This document shows positions 44,010 through 52,300 of a stretch of 64,000 nt of DNA, piece by piece. The stretch is taken from contig NZ_CP121017.1 of the NCBI RefSeq assembly GCF_041468085.1, forward strand, positions 2,731,676 to 2,795,675, written 5' to 3'. The notes under the pieces were generated by a model. It saw only the letters and a program-made list of their open reading frames with translations. It was not told the DNA's origin and ran no database searches. The position numbers and the translations under genes were made by a program. Positions within the stretch are counted from its first letter, which is position 1, and every line of letters starts with the position of its first letter. Origin of the DNA: Tistrella mobilis (GTDB lineage: Bacteria; Pseudomonadota; Alphaproteobacteria; Tistrellales; Tistrellaceae).

Positions 44010-44582
44010 TTACCCGCCGATCGCGCGGATGAAGGCGGCCACCGCATCTTCCAGCGTGCCGCCATTGTCGACCACCACCACATCGGGCCCGGAAGGCATG
44101 TCCGCCCGGGCCCGGGCCAGGCGGCGCCGGATGTCCTCCGGCGTCTCCCGGCCGCGGGCGGCCAGCCGTTCGGCCAGCACCGCATCGGGGGCATCGACCA
44201 CCACGATCCTGACCGGCGCCGCCCGCTGCCGGGCAGCGTCCAGCACCGCGCGCGACACATTGGCGACCACCGTCAGACCGTCGCGCCGCGCCGCCGTAAC
44301 CGTCGCCGGAATGCCGTAGCAAAGGCCGTGGGCCTGCCAGTGCAGCAGGAAGTCGCCCGCTACCGCCCGGACCTCAAAACCGGCGGCGGTCTCGGGCTCG
44401 TGATCCTCGCCCCCGGCATCGGCCGGCCGTGTGATCACCCGCCGGGCGAAGAGATGGCGGCCGCGCGGGGCCAGTTCGGCCCGCGCGCGCTCCATCAGCG
44501 TATCTTTCCCCGCCCCAGACGGCCCCACCACCAGGCAGAGCAGACCGCAGGCGCCGGTCCCGGCCGCTGCCGCATCGGCCAT
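44010..44582 (-). CDS. phnN: Ribose 1,5-bisphosphokinase PhnN
   Basis: 190 residues, guanylate-kinase-like fold. Walker A GPSGAGKD (20-27), then RRVITRP and the HWQAHGLCYGIP block. It phosphorylates ribose 1,5-bisphosphate to PRPP, the last step that returns the C-P lyase sugar moiety to metabolism. It follows phnM by 2 bases and is the final gene of the leftward operon. Confidence 0.92.
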   Translation of the reverse strand: MADAAAAGTGACGLLCLVVGPSGAGKDTLMERARAELAPRGRHLFARRVITRPADAGGEDHEPETAAGFEVRAVAGDFLLHWQAHGLCYGIPATVTAARRDGLTVVANVSRAVLDAARQRAAPVRIVVVDAPDAVLAERLAARGRETPEDIRRRLARARADMPSGPDVVVVDNGGTLEDAVAAFIRAIGG

Positions 44583-44584
44583 GA

Positions 44585-45724
44585 TCAGAGCACCTGCCGG
44601 CCGCGGCGCCAGACGTTCCGGATCAGCGGCACATGACCGTCGACCACCGAGAAGCGCACAAGATCCGCCTGCGCGCCGGCCGCGATCCGGCCGCGATCTT
44701 CCAGCCCGACCGCACGCGCCGGAATGTCGGTGACGGTGCGGATCGCGGCCGGAAGGCCGGCCACATCCGCCAGCATCACCGCCGCATGCAGCAGGCTGGC
44801 CGGAACATAGTCCGAGGACAGCACGTCGAGCAGCCCGGCCTTGGCGAGTGTTCCCGCCGAGACATTGCCGGAATGAGAGCCGCCCCGCACCAGATTGGGC
44901 GCCCCCATCAGCACCGCCATGCCGGCCGCCTTCGAGGCGCGCGCCGCCTCGATCGTGGTCGGGAACTCGGCCACCGAGCAGCCGTCGGCCTCGGCTTCGG
45001 CGACATGTTCTGCCGTCGCGTCGTCGTGAGAGGCCAGCGCATAGCCGCGCGTCCGCGCCTGCTCCACAACATAAGCGCGGTTGGCGGGGGCGTATTCCGC
45101 CTGCATGCGCTTCTGGTTGGCGATCATCTCTTCGATCTCGTCGGCACGCACGCCATGCTTGCCCATATAATATTCGCGGTACTTCGCCTCGTCGACGAAC
45201 TGCCGCTGGCCGGGGGTGTGGTCCATGATCGACAGCATGCCGGTCAGCGGATGGCCGACCAGCGGCTCGACCAGCGCCTGCATGCGTTCATGCGCGATCT
45301 CGCAGCGCAGATGCAGAAGATGGTCGACACGCAGCAGGTCGCGGGTTTTGGCATCGGCCACCGCATCGATCATGTCGGCCAGATCGCGCGCCCGGTTGCC
45401 CTGCTTCAGATCGCCGATGGTCACGGCGTCGAAGACCGTGGTGATGCCGGCCGCAGCCAGTTCCGCATCATGTGCCCGCACGGCCGGCAGCGACGGCCAG
45501 CGCACCCCCGGCCGCGGCGCGAAATGCCGTTCCAGGTTGTCGGTGTGCAGCTCCACCAGCCCCGGGATCAGATGATCGCCCTCAAGGTCGATCGCGCCCG
45601 GCACCGAAGACACCCCCTCGGCCAGCTCGGCGATGCGGCCTTCCGCGACCACCACGGTCGCCCGCGGCAGCACGGTCTCGGGCGTCACCACCCGGGCATT
45701 GGTCAGGATGGTCTGGGTGGTCAT
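44585..45724 (-). CDS. phnM: Alpha-D-ribose 1-methylphosphonate 5-triphosphate diphosphatase PhnM
   Basis: 379 residues, amidohydrolase superfamily. Metal site pieces: GLVELHTDNLERHF (about 55-68), DHTPGQRQF (about 167), ASHDDATAEH and APNLVRGGSHSGN. It removes pyrophosphate from the ribose methylphosphonate triphosphate made by PhnGHIL. ATG at 45724 overlaps the phnL stop (ATGA), so the frame extending further upstream is not real coding. Length matches E. coli PhnM. Confidence 0.94.
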   Translation of the reverse strand: MTTQTILTNARVVTPETVLPRATVVVAEGRIAELAEGVSSVPGAIDLEGDHLIPGLVELHTDNLERHFAPRPGVRWPSLPAVRAHDAELAAAGITTVFDAVTIGDLKQGNRARDLADMIDAVADAKTRDLLRVDHLLHLRCEIAHERMQALVEPLVGHPLTGMLSIMDHTPGQRQFVDEAKYREYYMGKHGVRADEIEEMIANQKRMQAEYAPANRAYVVEQARTRGYALASHDDATAEHVAEAEADGCSVAEFPTTIEAARASKAAGMAVLMGAPNLVRGGSHSGNVSAGTLAKAGLLDVLSSDYVPASLLHAAVMLADVAGLPAAIRTVTDIPARAVGLEDRGRIAAGAQADLVRFSVVDGHVPLIRNVWRRGRQVL

Positions 45725-46470
45725 GCTGCGGCTCCGGCGGGGGTGAGGGGCAGAAGGCGGGTCGCGAGGCGGTCGCGCACCGCCCGGTCGTGGAAGATGG
45801 CGACGATCGCCGCACCGTTGTTGCGGGCGGCTTCGATCAGCCCGCAGGCGGCATCGACATTGCCGGCATCGAGAGAGGCGGTCGGCTCGTCCAGCAGCAG
45901 CACCGGATGGCCGGCGGCCAGGCCGCGGGCGATGTTGACCCGCTGCTGCTCGCCACCCGAGAAGGTGGCCGGCGGCAGCGACCACAGCCGCTCCGGCAGG
46001 TTGAGCGCGGTCAGCAGTTCGGCCGCGCGCGCCTCTGCCTCGGCCGCCCCTGCCCCGCGCCGGCGCAGCGGCTCGGCGACGATGCGGAGCGTGGCGACAC
46101 GCGGGATCACCCGCAGGAACTGGCTGACATAGCCCATGGTCCGGCGGCGGACATCCAGCACCTCGCGCGGCTCGGCCGTGCACATGTCGACCACATCTGC
46201 GCCATGGCGGACCAGAACCCGGCCCTGATCGGCCAGATAATTGGCGTAAAGGGTCTTGAGCAGGGTGCTCTTGCCGGTACCGGAGGGGCCGTCCAGCACC
46301 ACGCATTCGCCGGGGGCCACCTCCAGATCGACCCGGTCGAGCACCGGCAGCCGCACGCCGCCCTGGGTGTGGAGCACGAAGGTCTTGGAGATGCCTTCGG
46401 CCTTGAGCCGCCAGCCTTCGGGCACCGGCATCGCCGCCCGGGCGGGATCTTGCGTCATCGGGGTCACCAT
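45721..46470 (-). CDS. phnL: C-P lyase system ATP-binding protein PhnL
   Basis: 249 residues, ABC-type ATPase. Walker A GPSGTGKS (61-68), signature FSGGEQQRVNIARG, Walker B LLLDEPTASLD. PhnL is needed with PhnG, PhnH and PhnI to attach the phosphonate to ATP-derived ribose. Start shown is ATG 46470, 4 bases after phnK; ATG 46458 is an alternative with a GGTGA upstream. Overlaps phnM by 4 bases. Confidence 0.92.
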   Translation of the reverse strand: MVTPMTQDPARAAMPVPEGWRLKAEGISKTFVLHTQGGVRLPVLDRVDLEVAPGECVVLDGPSGTGKSTLLKTLYANYLADQGRVLVRHGADVVDMCTAEPREVLDVRRRTMGYVSQFLRVIPRVATLRIVAEPLRRRGAGAAEAEARAAELLTALNLPERLWSLPPATFSGGEQQRVNIARGLAAGHPVLLLDEPTASLDAGNVDAACGLIEAARNNGAAIVAIFHDRAVRDRLATRLLPLTPAGAAA

Positions 46471-46474
46471 CGGA

Positions 46475-47284
46475 TCAGACCTGGAGCACGGAAGAGACGA
46501 GCAACTGGGTATAGGGGTGCTGCGGATCGTCGAGAATCTGGTCGGTCAGCCCCTGTTCGACCACGCGGCCGCGGCGCATCACCATCAGCCGGTCGGCCAG
46601 CAGGCGGGCGACCGCCAGGTCGTGGGTGACGATCAGCACCGACAGGCCCAGATCCTCGTTCAGTTCGCGGATCAGGTCGAGCAGCCGCGCCTGCACCGAG
46701 ACGTCGAGCCCGCCGGTCGGCTCGTCCATGAACACCAGCCTGGGGCCGATCACCAGATTGCGGGCGATCTGCAGGCGTTGCTGCATGCCGCCGGAAAAGG
46801 TGCGCGGCAGGTCGTCGATCCGCCCGCCATCGATTTCAACCCGTCCAAGCCAGTCGAGCGCCCGGTCGCGGATCCGGCCGTAATGCCGGGCGCCCGTCGC
46901 CATCAGCGGCTCACCCACATTGGCGCCGGCAGAAACATCCAGCCGCAGCCCGTCGCGCGGATTCTGATGAACGATGCCCCATTCCTCGCGGGCCAGCCGC
47001 CGGCGTTCGGCCTCGCCCATGGTCACCACATCATGGGTGGTGCCGGCGCGGTCGGTGTAAAGCGCCTGTCCGCCATCGGCCTCGATCCGGCCCGACAACA
47101 TGCCGAGCAGGGTGGTCTTGCCCGACCCGCTCTCGCCCACGATGCCCAGCACCTCTCCCGGCCACATCCGGAACGAGACGTCGGTGCAGGCGATGGCGGC
47201 GCCGTAGCGCTTCTCCAGCCCCTCCACCGCCAGCAGCGGCCGGGCGGGGGACAGCGTCTCTGCGGTTTTCGCGATCGCGTTCAT
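46475..47284 (-). CDS. phnK: C-P lyase system ATP-binding protein PhnK
   Basis: 269 residues, ABC-type ATPase closest to the oligopeptide-transporter ATPases. Walker A GESGSGKT (50-57), signature FSGGMQQRLQIARN, Walker B LVFMDEPTGGLD, switch VTHDLAVARLLADR. PhnK docks on the PhnJ subunit of the core complex and drives turnover. Four-base overlap with phnJ (ATGA). Confidence 0.93.
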   Translation of the reverse strand: MNAIAKTAETLSPARPLLAVEGLEKRYGAAIACTDVSFRMWPGEVLGIVGESGSGKTTLLGMLSGRIEADGGQALYTDRAGTTHDVVTMGEAERRRLAREEWGIVHQNPRDGLRLDVSAGANVGEPLMATGARHYGRIRDRALDWLGRVEIDGGRIDDLPRTFSGGMQQRLQIARNLVIGPRLVFMDEPTGGLDVSVQARLLDLIRELNEDLGLSVLIVTHDLAVARLLADRLMVMRRGRVVEQGLTDQILDDPQHPYTQLLVSSVLQV

Positions 47285-48219
47285 CGCGCACCCTCCTCGC
47301 CCGGGTGAAGCGGGGCATCCATGCCCGGCCCCTCATGGCCGGCCTCGCGCCGGCTGGTGCAGTGATCGGTGTCGGAGCAGACGAAGATCCGACCGCCCCT
47401 GTCGTCGACGATCACCTCGTCCAGATAGCTGTCGGTGGCACCGCACAGTGCGCAGGGCCGGTCCCAGCCTTCCACGTCGAAGGGATGATCCTCGAAATCC
47501 AGGCTGCGCACGGTGGTATGGGGCGGGATCGCATAGATCCGCTTCTCGCGTCCTGCACCGAAAAGCTGCAGGAATGGCGCATCGTCCAGCTTGGGGTTGT
47601 CGAATTTCGGGATGGGCGACGGCCGCGCCAGATGGCGGCCCGCCACCATCACCGGATAGTCATAGGTGGTGGCGATGCGGCCGTGGCGGGCGATATCCTC
47701 ATAGAGCTTCACATGCATCGCACCGTATTCGGCCAGCGCATGCATGCGCCGGGTCTCGGTCTCGCGCGGCTCCAGCCAGCGCAGCGGCTCCGGAATCGGT
47801 ACCTGATAGACCAGGATCTGGTCGTCGGTCAGCCGGGCCTCGGGCACGCGGTGGCGGGTCTGGATGATCGTCGCCTCGCGGGTCCGTTCGGTGGTCGCCA
47901 CACCGGCGGTGCGGGCGAAGAAGCGGCGGATCGAAACCGCGTTGGTGGTATCGTCCGCGCCCTGGTCGATGACCTTGAGCACGTCGTCCCGGCCCAGCAC
48001 GGCGGCGGTCACCTGAATGCCGCCGGTGCCCCAGCCATAGGGCAACGGCATTTCGCGGCTGGCGAAGGGCACCTGATAGCCGGGGATGGCGACGCCTTTC
48101 AGGATCGCCCGGCGGATCATCCGCTTGGTCTGTTCGTCAAGATAGGCGAAATTGTAGCCGTCGGTGCTGTCGCCATCGGCTTCGGCAGCAAGAACGGTCG
48201 TCGTCGCGGGGGAGGTCAT
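47281..48219 (-). CDS. phnJ: Carbon-phosphorus lyase PhnJ (radical SAM)
   Basis: 312 residues. The unusual radical-SAM centre is intact: Cys 256, 259, 281 and the catalytic Cys 287 have exactly the spacing of E. coli Cys 241, 244, 266 and 272. Gly 47 in AIPGYQVPF aligns with the radical-bearing Gly 32. It cleaves the C-P bond of ribose 1-methylphosphonate 5-phosphate, releasing methane (or other alkane) and cyclic ribose phosphate. N-terminus is about 15 residues longer than in E. coli. Sits within the PhnGHIJ core complex. Confidence 0.96.
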   Translation of the reverse strand: MTSPATTTVLAAEADGDSTDGYNFAYLDEQTKRMIRRAILKGVAIPGYQVPFASREMPLPYGWGTGGIQVTAAVLGRDDVLKVIDQGADDTTNAVSIRRFFARTAGVATTERTREATIIQTRHRVPEARLTDDQILVYQVPIPEPLRWLEPRETETRRMHALAEYGAMHVKLYEDIARHGRIATTYDYPVMVAGRHLARPSPIPKFDNPKLDDAPFLQLFGAGREKRIYAIPPHTTVRSLDFEDHPFDVEGWDRPCALCGATDSYLDEVIVDDRGGRIFVCSDTDHCTSRREAGHEGPGMDAPLHPGEEGAR

Positions 48220-49364
48220 TCTGCCGCGTCCCTGTCCTGGTCGTCAGCGTGCTGGTCGTCAGCGCCCTGGTCGTCGGCATTCCGGTGGTCGCCATGTGCG
48301 CGGCGCAGGCGGCGGACCATGTCGAGTTCCGACTGGAAGTCGACGTAATGCGGCAGCTTCAGATGCTGCACGAAGCCCGAGGCTTCGACATTGTCGGCAT
48401 GGTAGAGCACGAATTCCGGATCCTGCGCCGGGCCCATCACCGCCTCGCCCAGCTCGCCTGCGCGCATCGCCCGGTCGACCAGCGCCATGGCCATGGCCTT
48501 GCGCTCCACCTGGCCGAAACCCAGCCCATAGCCCCGGGTGAATTGCGGCGGCGCCGCAGCCGTGCCCCGGAACTGGTTGATCATCTGGCATTCCGTCAGT
48601 TCGATCTCGCCGATTTCGACCGCAAAACCCAGCTCTTCGGGAACCATCTCGACGGCGACCCTGCCGATGCGGATCTCGCCCGCGAAGGGGTGGCTGTTGG
48701 CATAGCCGCGCTGGGTCGAATAGCCGAGCGCCAGCAGGAAGCCCTCGTCGCCGCGGGCGAGGCTCTGGAGCCGGAGCGCCCGATCGGCCGGAAAGTCCAG
48801 CGGCTCGCGGGTGAGGTCGGGTACCGTCTCCTCGTCCTCGTCCGCAGCAGGCCGTTCACACTCGATCAGCCCTTCATGGTTCAGCAGATCGGTGACCCGC
48901 GGCATCGCATCGTCCAGCGGCTCGGCCAGCGGCAGAACCGGCTCGGGCACTATGCCGCCCTCAAGCAGGCCGAAATCCAGCAGGCGATGGGTATAGTCGA
49001 AAGTCGAGCCAAGCACCTGGCCGCCCGGCAGATCCTTGAAGGTCGCCGAGATGCGCCGGCGGATGGCCATGCGCGCGGTATCGACCGGTTCCGTCGCGCC
49101 GAAGCGCGGCAGGGTGGTGCGATAGGCCCTCAGCAGGAAGATCGCCTCGACCAGGTCGCCCTGGGCCTGTTTGATGGCGAGCCCGGCGAGTTCGGGATCA
49201 TAGACCGAGCCTTCGGTCATCACCCGGTCGACCGCCCGGCCCAGCTGGCCGGTGATCTGGTCGACGCCAAGCTCCGCAACCTGCGGGTCGCCGCGGCGGT
49301 CTTCCGCCAGCAGCCGGTGGGCATTGGCGATGGCCGCCTCGCCGCCCTTGACCGCAACATACAT
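48216..49364 (-). CDS. phnI: C-P lyase core subunit PhnI, with repeated C-terminal tail
   Basis: 382 residues; start MYVAVKGGEAAI is canonical. Conserved blocks include SVYDPELAGLAIKQAQGDLVEA, LGYSTQRGYANSHPFAGEIR, and LTECQMINQFRG. PhnI is the nucleosidase-like subunit that, with PhnG, H and L, joins phosphonate to ribose from ATP. The last 25 or so residues (NADDQGADDQHADDQDRD) are a tandem-repeat extension beyond the usual end and are expected to be disordered. Overlaps phnJ by 4 bases. Confidence 0.94.
   Translation of the reverse strand: MYVAVKGGEAAIANAHRLLAEDRRGDPQVAELGVDQITGQLGRAVDRVMTEGSVYDPELAGLAIKQAQGDLVEAIFLLRAYRTTLPRFGATEPVDTARMAIRRRISATFKDLPGGQVLGSTFDYTHRLLDFGLLEGGIVPEPVLPLAEPLDDAMPRVTDLLNHEGLIECERPAADEDEETVPDLTREPLDFPADRALRLQSLARGDEGFLLALGYSTQRGYANSHPFAGEIRIGRVAVEMVPEELGFAVEIGEIELTECQMINQFRGTAAAPPQFTRGYGLGFGQVERKAMAMALVDRAMRAGELGEAVMGPAQDPEFVLYHADNVEASGFVQHLKLPHYVDFQSELDMVRRLRRAHGDHRNADDQGADDQHADDQDRDAAE
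48237..48296. repeat. 15-base imperfect tandem repeat in the 3' end of phnI
   Basis: Four units of a CTGGTCGTCAGCGNN pattern (48237-48251, 48252-48266, 48267-48281, and a diverged one at 48282-48296). On the minus strand they encode repeated xADDQ units in the PhnI tail. The length of 15 preserves the frame, so copy-number changes would vary only the tail. Confidence 0.8.
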
Positions 49365-49368
49365 CGGA

Positions 49369-49995
49369 TCAGCCCTCCGGGGTGATGCGGGTGGTGCGCG
49401 GCAGGGCCGCCAGGCGATCGCCCGCCGTCAGCACGATGTCGAGCCCGCGGGGATAGAGCGGCGCCAGCGCCGCGCGGGCGGCAACGAAGCCCGCCGGCAA
49501 TCCGGTCACCGCCAGATGCGCCGCGCCATTGATGCCGGGGCCTTCCAGCCGCCAGCCTGTCGCGGGCTCGGCCGACAGCGTCTCGACCTCGATCACCAGC
49601 GTGGTGGAACGATCGGGATAGGCATCGGTGCCGAGCGCAAAACGATCGGGCGCCGGCATGGCCGCCGGATCGCCGATCACCGCAAAGGTCGCCTTGTCGG
49701 GTGCGATCGCAAGCGGGGCGCCGGTGTGGAAGCGCAGATACGGCAGGGCCGGGGCTGAAACCCGGTCGAGCCAGACGGGGGTGTCGTGATCGGCCAGCGC
49801 CAGCAGCACGGCGGCGGCGGCGCATGACAGCGGCCGGTCGAGCCCCGGCACCGCCGTCACCCGCCGGATGCGGCCGGGGCGCGCCATCGCGTCCAGCACC
49901 GCGCGGAAGGTGGTCTGGGCATCGCGGACCGGTTCGGGAAAGCCGGGAGCGAGGCTGGCGAGTGCGGCCGCCGGCCTCTCGGATATCGGGCTCAT
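49369..49995 (-). CDS. phnH: C-P lyase core subunit PhnH
   Basis: 208 residues from ATG 49995, chosen because GGGGAG lies 8 bases upstream; GTG 50004 and ATG 50001 are also in frame and overlap the phnG stop. PhnH hallmarks: QTTFRAVLDAMARPGRI near residue 30-46, LPYLRFHTGAPL, and GPGIN. Structural subunit of the PhnGHIJ complex, related to PLP-fold proteins but without a cofactor. Four bases before phnI. Confidence 0.92.
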   Translation of the reverse strand: MSPISERPAAALASLAPGFPEPVRDAQTTFRAVLDAMARPGRIRRVTAVPGLDRPLSCAAAAVLLALADHDTPVWLDRVSAPALPYLRFHTGAPLAIAPDKATFAVIGDPAAMPAPDRFALGTDAYPDRSTTLVIEVETLSAEPATGWRLEGPGINGAAHLAVTGLPAGFVAARAALAPLYPRGLDIVLTAGDRLAALPRTTRITPEG

Positions 49996-50000
49996 CTGCA

Positions 50001-50489
50001 TCACTCCCCGCGGACCATGGTGAAGAATTCCACCCGGCTCGCCGCCGCCTTGCGCGAGGCAAGGGCCCGGGCCTCGGCCTGTTCGGCCGCCAGCGGCTCC
50101 ACCAGATCGCGCATCAGCCGGGGGCCGTGGGCACTGGTCTGGAGCAGCGCGTCCAGAACCGCCACCAGTTCGGCCTTCACCCGGTCGCGGCCGGCGACAT
50201 AGCCGACCCCGGCCTCGCCATCCTTCAGCCGCACCACGGCGCGCGAGACGGTCATCTCGCCCAGATTGAACCGGGCCCCTGCCCCGCCCGCGCGGCCACG
50301 CACCATGGCGAGCCCTGTCTCCGGGCGGCGCAGGGCCACGGCCCCCGCCAGCACGCCGGCCCGGCCGCCGGGCAGATCATCCAGCGCCGCGTGCAACCGG
50401 GCGCGATCGGCCCGGGCCAGCACGGCCAGCCAGCGCCTGCGCGCCGCCTGATCCGCCGTGCCGCCGGCCGCTTCCGCCGTCATCGTCAT
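50001..50489 (-). CDS. phnG: C-P lyase core subunit PhnG
   Basis: 162 residues. The ATG at 50489 follows GGAAGGAA (spacing about 8). Typical PhnG pieces: RRRWLAVLARADRARL, GAGARFNLGEMTVSRAVVRL and GYVAGRDRVKAELVAVLDALLQ. First gene of the operon phnGHIJKLMN. Its leader contains the candidate PhnF operator. Confidence 0.92.
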   Translation of the reverse strand: MTMTAEAAGGTADQAARRRWLAVLARADRARLHAALDDLPGGRAGVLAGAVALRRPETGLAMVRGRAGGAGARFNLGEMTVSRAVVRLKDGEAGVGYVAGRDRVKAELVAVLDALLQTSAHGPRLMRDLVEPLAAEQAEARALASRKAAASRVEFFTMVRGE

Positions 50490-50520
50490 CGGACTTGTTC
50501 CTTCCGTACCCGCGTCGTAG

Positions 50521-50560
50521 CGGATGTCGACAACTTGGTATATTTGTATAGACATCCGTA
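50521..50560. promoter_or_regulatory. Candidate PhnF operator between phnG and phnF
   Basis: An 8-base perfect inverted repeat CGGATGTC (50521-50528) and GACATCCG (50551-50558) encloses an A/T-rich core with two similar half-sites, TGGTATA and TGTATAGACA. The latter resembles the TGGTATAGACCA operator described for mycobacterial PhnF (recalled). It lies 32 bases before the phnG start, where repressor binding would block transcription. An almost identical box precedes the DUF1045 gene. Confidence 0.6.
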
Positions 50561-50663
50561 TCTCTCAAGGGCATGATGCCCCCATCACCGCCTGAGGGCA
50601 AGCCCGGGTGGGTGACGTTTGCATGACGATGCGGTACCGCAGCAGGACCAGAAGGGGGATCGG

Positions 50664-51431
50664 ATGGCCATCGACCGGGAACCGGGGGTGACGCTCTGGC
50701 GGCAGATCGAGCGGGTGCTCGCCGACGAGATCCAGCGCGGCATCATGACGCCCGGCGCGCAGCTCGCCACCGAACACCAGCTGGCGGAACGCTTCGGCGC
50801 CAACCGCCACACCGTCCGCCGGGCGATCCGCGAATTGAAGACCCGCGGGCTGATCCGGGTGGAACAGGGTCGCGGCACCTTCGTGCATGAAAACGTGATG
50901 GACTACGCCCTGGGGCCCCGCACCCGGTTCAGCGCCAATCTGAAAGCGCAGGAGCGGCGCCCCGCCGGCATGCTGCTGGAAGCGGCCGCCGTTGCCGCCA
51001 CCGGCCGCATCGCCGAGGGGCTGGGCGTCCCGGAAGGGGCGCCGCTGATCTATCTCACCACCCTCTCCTTCGCCGACAACGTGCCGGTCAGCCTGGGGCG
51101 GCATTACCTGGATTTCGAACGCTTCCGCGGCATCGACGAGGTGTTCCGCGAGACGCCCTCCATGACCCTCGCCCTCACCCGTTTCGACATCCACGACTAT
51201 ACCCGCGGCCGCACCCGCATCACCGCGCGCATGCCCTCCGCCGAAGAGGCCGGCCTGCTGCGCCAGCCGCCGAACCGGCCGGTGCTCAAGACGGAATACA
51301 TCGACGTCGATGTAAATGGCCGCCCCGTCCAGTACGGCATCACCCTGTTTGCCGGCGATCGGGTTCAGATCGTCACCGACCCGCGCCATCCGGACGCCGC
51401 AGACAGAACCGATGCATCGACATCGATGTAA
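50664..51431 (+). CDS. phnF: Phosphonate utilisation regulator PhnF (GntR/HutC family)
   Basis: 255 residues. N-terminal winged helix (about 8-76: LWRQIERVLADEIQRG ... LATEHQLAERFGANRHTVRRAIRELKTRGLIRVEQGRGTFV), then a UTRA effector-binding domain (about 95-240). AAGGGGGA precedes the ATG. Divergent from phnG across the operator, so it is expected to repress the lyase operon and itself. Effector is unknown. Confidence 0.92.
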   Translation: MAIDREPGVTLWRQIERVLADEIQRGIMTPGAQLATEHQLAERFGANRHTVRRAIRELKTRGLIRVEQGRGTFVHENVMDYALGPRTRFSANLKAQERRPAGMLLEAAAVAATGRIAEGLGVPEGAPLIYLTTLSFADNVPVSLGRHYLDFERFRGIDEVFRETPSMTLALTRFDIHDYTRGRTRITARMPSAEEAGLLRQPPNRPVLKTEYIDVDVNGRPVQYGITLFAGDRVQIVTDPRHPDAADRTDASTSM

Positions 51432-51584
51432 ATCGTCCGCAACGCCGCCGACCACGGCATGACCCCGGAGAATTTCCCGCCCCGGGTCAATAACTTACGG
51501 CAGATCCCCGCAGCGAATTTCGGTCCACGGGTTGGTTTCGGCGTGCCGATCCCCTATATTTCGCTCGAACCCGCCACAACGACC

Positions 51585-52181
51585 ATGATCAGGACCCCTC
51601 GCTTGGTGACGATCAGCCGACGCGCGGCCCTCGGCCTTCTTGCCGGCGCCGCAGCTGCCACGGGTATCGCAGGAAACGCCCTGGCCCAGACCAACCCGGC
51701 CCCCGCAGGGGCACCGGATCCCGAGAACACCCTGGTCATGACCCTTGCGTCGGGCAAGGTTCTGATCCGCCTGCGTCCGGACATCGCGCCGGGGCATGTG
51801 GCGCGGATCAAGGAACTCACCCGGCAGGGTTTCTATGACGGCGTGGTCTTTCACCGCGTCATCCCCGGCTTCATGGCCCAGACCGGCGACCCCACCGGCA
51901 CCGGCCGCGGCGGGTCGGGCAAGAAGCTGAAGGCGGAACTGTCGAACACGCCCTTCCGGCGCGGCACCGTGGGCATGGCCCGCGGCAGCGACCTGGACAG
52001 CGGCGACAGCCAGTTCTTCATCTGCTACGACCGCGCCGGCCACCTCGACGGCAGCTATACCGTCTGGGGTGAAGTGGTCGAAGGCATGGATCTCGTCGAC
52101 CGCATCGCGCCCGGCGAACCGCCGCGGCGCCCCGACCGCATCGAGAAGATGCAGGTCCTGGCCGACGCAGCCCCGAAGTAA
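51585..52181 (+). CDS. Exported peptidyl-prolyl cis-trans isomerase (cyclophilin)
   Basis: 198 residues. TISRRAALGLLAG (about 9-21) is a twin-arginine signal and the region ends in NALAQ, so export by Tat is likely. Cyclophilin core: FYDGVVFHRVIPGFMAQTGDPTGTGRGG, FFICYDRAGHLDG, YTVWGEVVEGMDLVD. It speeds folding of proline-containing proteins in the periplasm. A GTG at 51606 is an alternative start. A close paralogue without signal is encoded at 53588. A GC-rich hairpin follows the stop. Confidence 0.88.
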   Translation: MIRTPRLVTISRRAALGLLAGAAAATGIAGNALAQTNPAPAGAPDPENTLVMTLASGKVLIRLRPDIAPGHVARIKELTRQGFYDGVVFHRVIPGFMAQTGDPTGTGRGGSGKKLKAELSNTPFRRGTVGMARGSDLDSGDSQFFICYDRAGHLDGSYTVWGEVVEGMDLVDRIAPGEPPRRPDRIEKMQVLADAAPK

Positions 52182-52189
52182 TCCCACAG

Positions 52190-52216
52190 CCGCGGCGGCC
52201 CGAAAGGCCGCCGCGG
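52190..52216 (+). terminator. GC-rich hairpin after the exported cyclophilin gene
   Basis: 11-base perfect stem, CCGCGGCGGCC (52190-52200) with GGCCGCCGCGG (52206-52216), loop CGAAA, starting 9 bases after the stop. The T tract is poor (GCCGTTCC), so termination may be partial. Confidence 0.6.
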
Positions 52217-52235
52217 GCCGTTCCATCTGTCCGTT

Positions 52236-52254
52236 TATCAACTCGAAGTTGATA
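52236..52254. promoter_or_regulatory. Palindromic operator candidate upstream of methyltransferase-like gene
   Basis: TATCAACT (52236-52243) and AGTTGATA (52247-52254) form a perfect 8-base inverted repeat with a CGA centre, 46 bases before the start codon. The length and symmetry suit a MarR-, ArsR- or TetR-type dimer. No regulator is adjacent. Confidence 0.6.
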
Positions 52255-52300
52255 GGTGATGCAGCAGACTTTCCGGATCAACAAGCAAGGAGGATCTCCC

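Noticed and set aside
45725-46306. Upstream continuation of the phnM frame
   Set aside because: It lies inside phnL in another frame; the ATG at 45724 gives the normal PhnM length.
48237-48296. Tandem repeat as a CRISPR array
   Set aside because: Units are 15 bases, contiguous without spacers, and lie inside phnI coding sequence.
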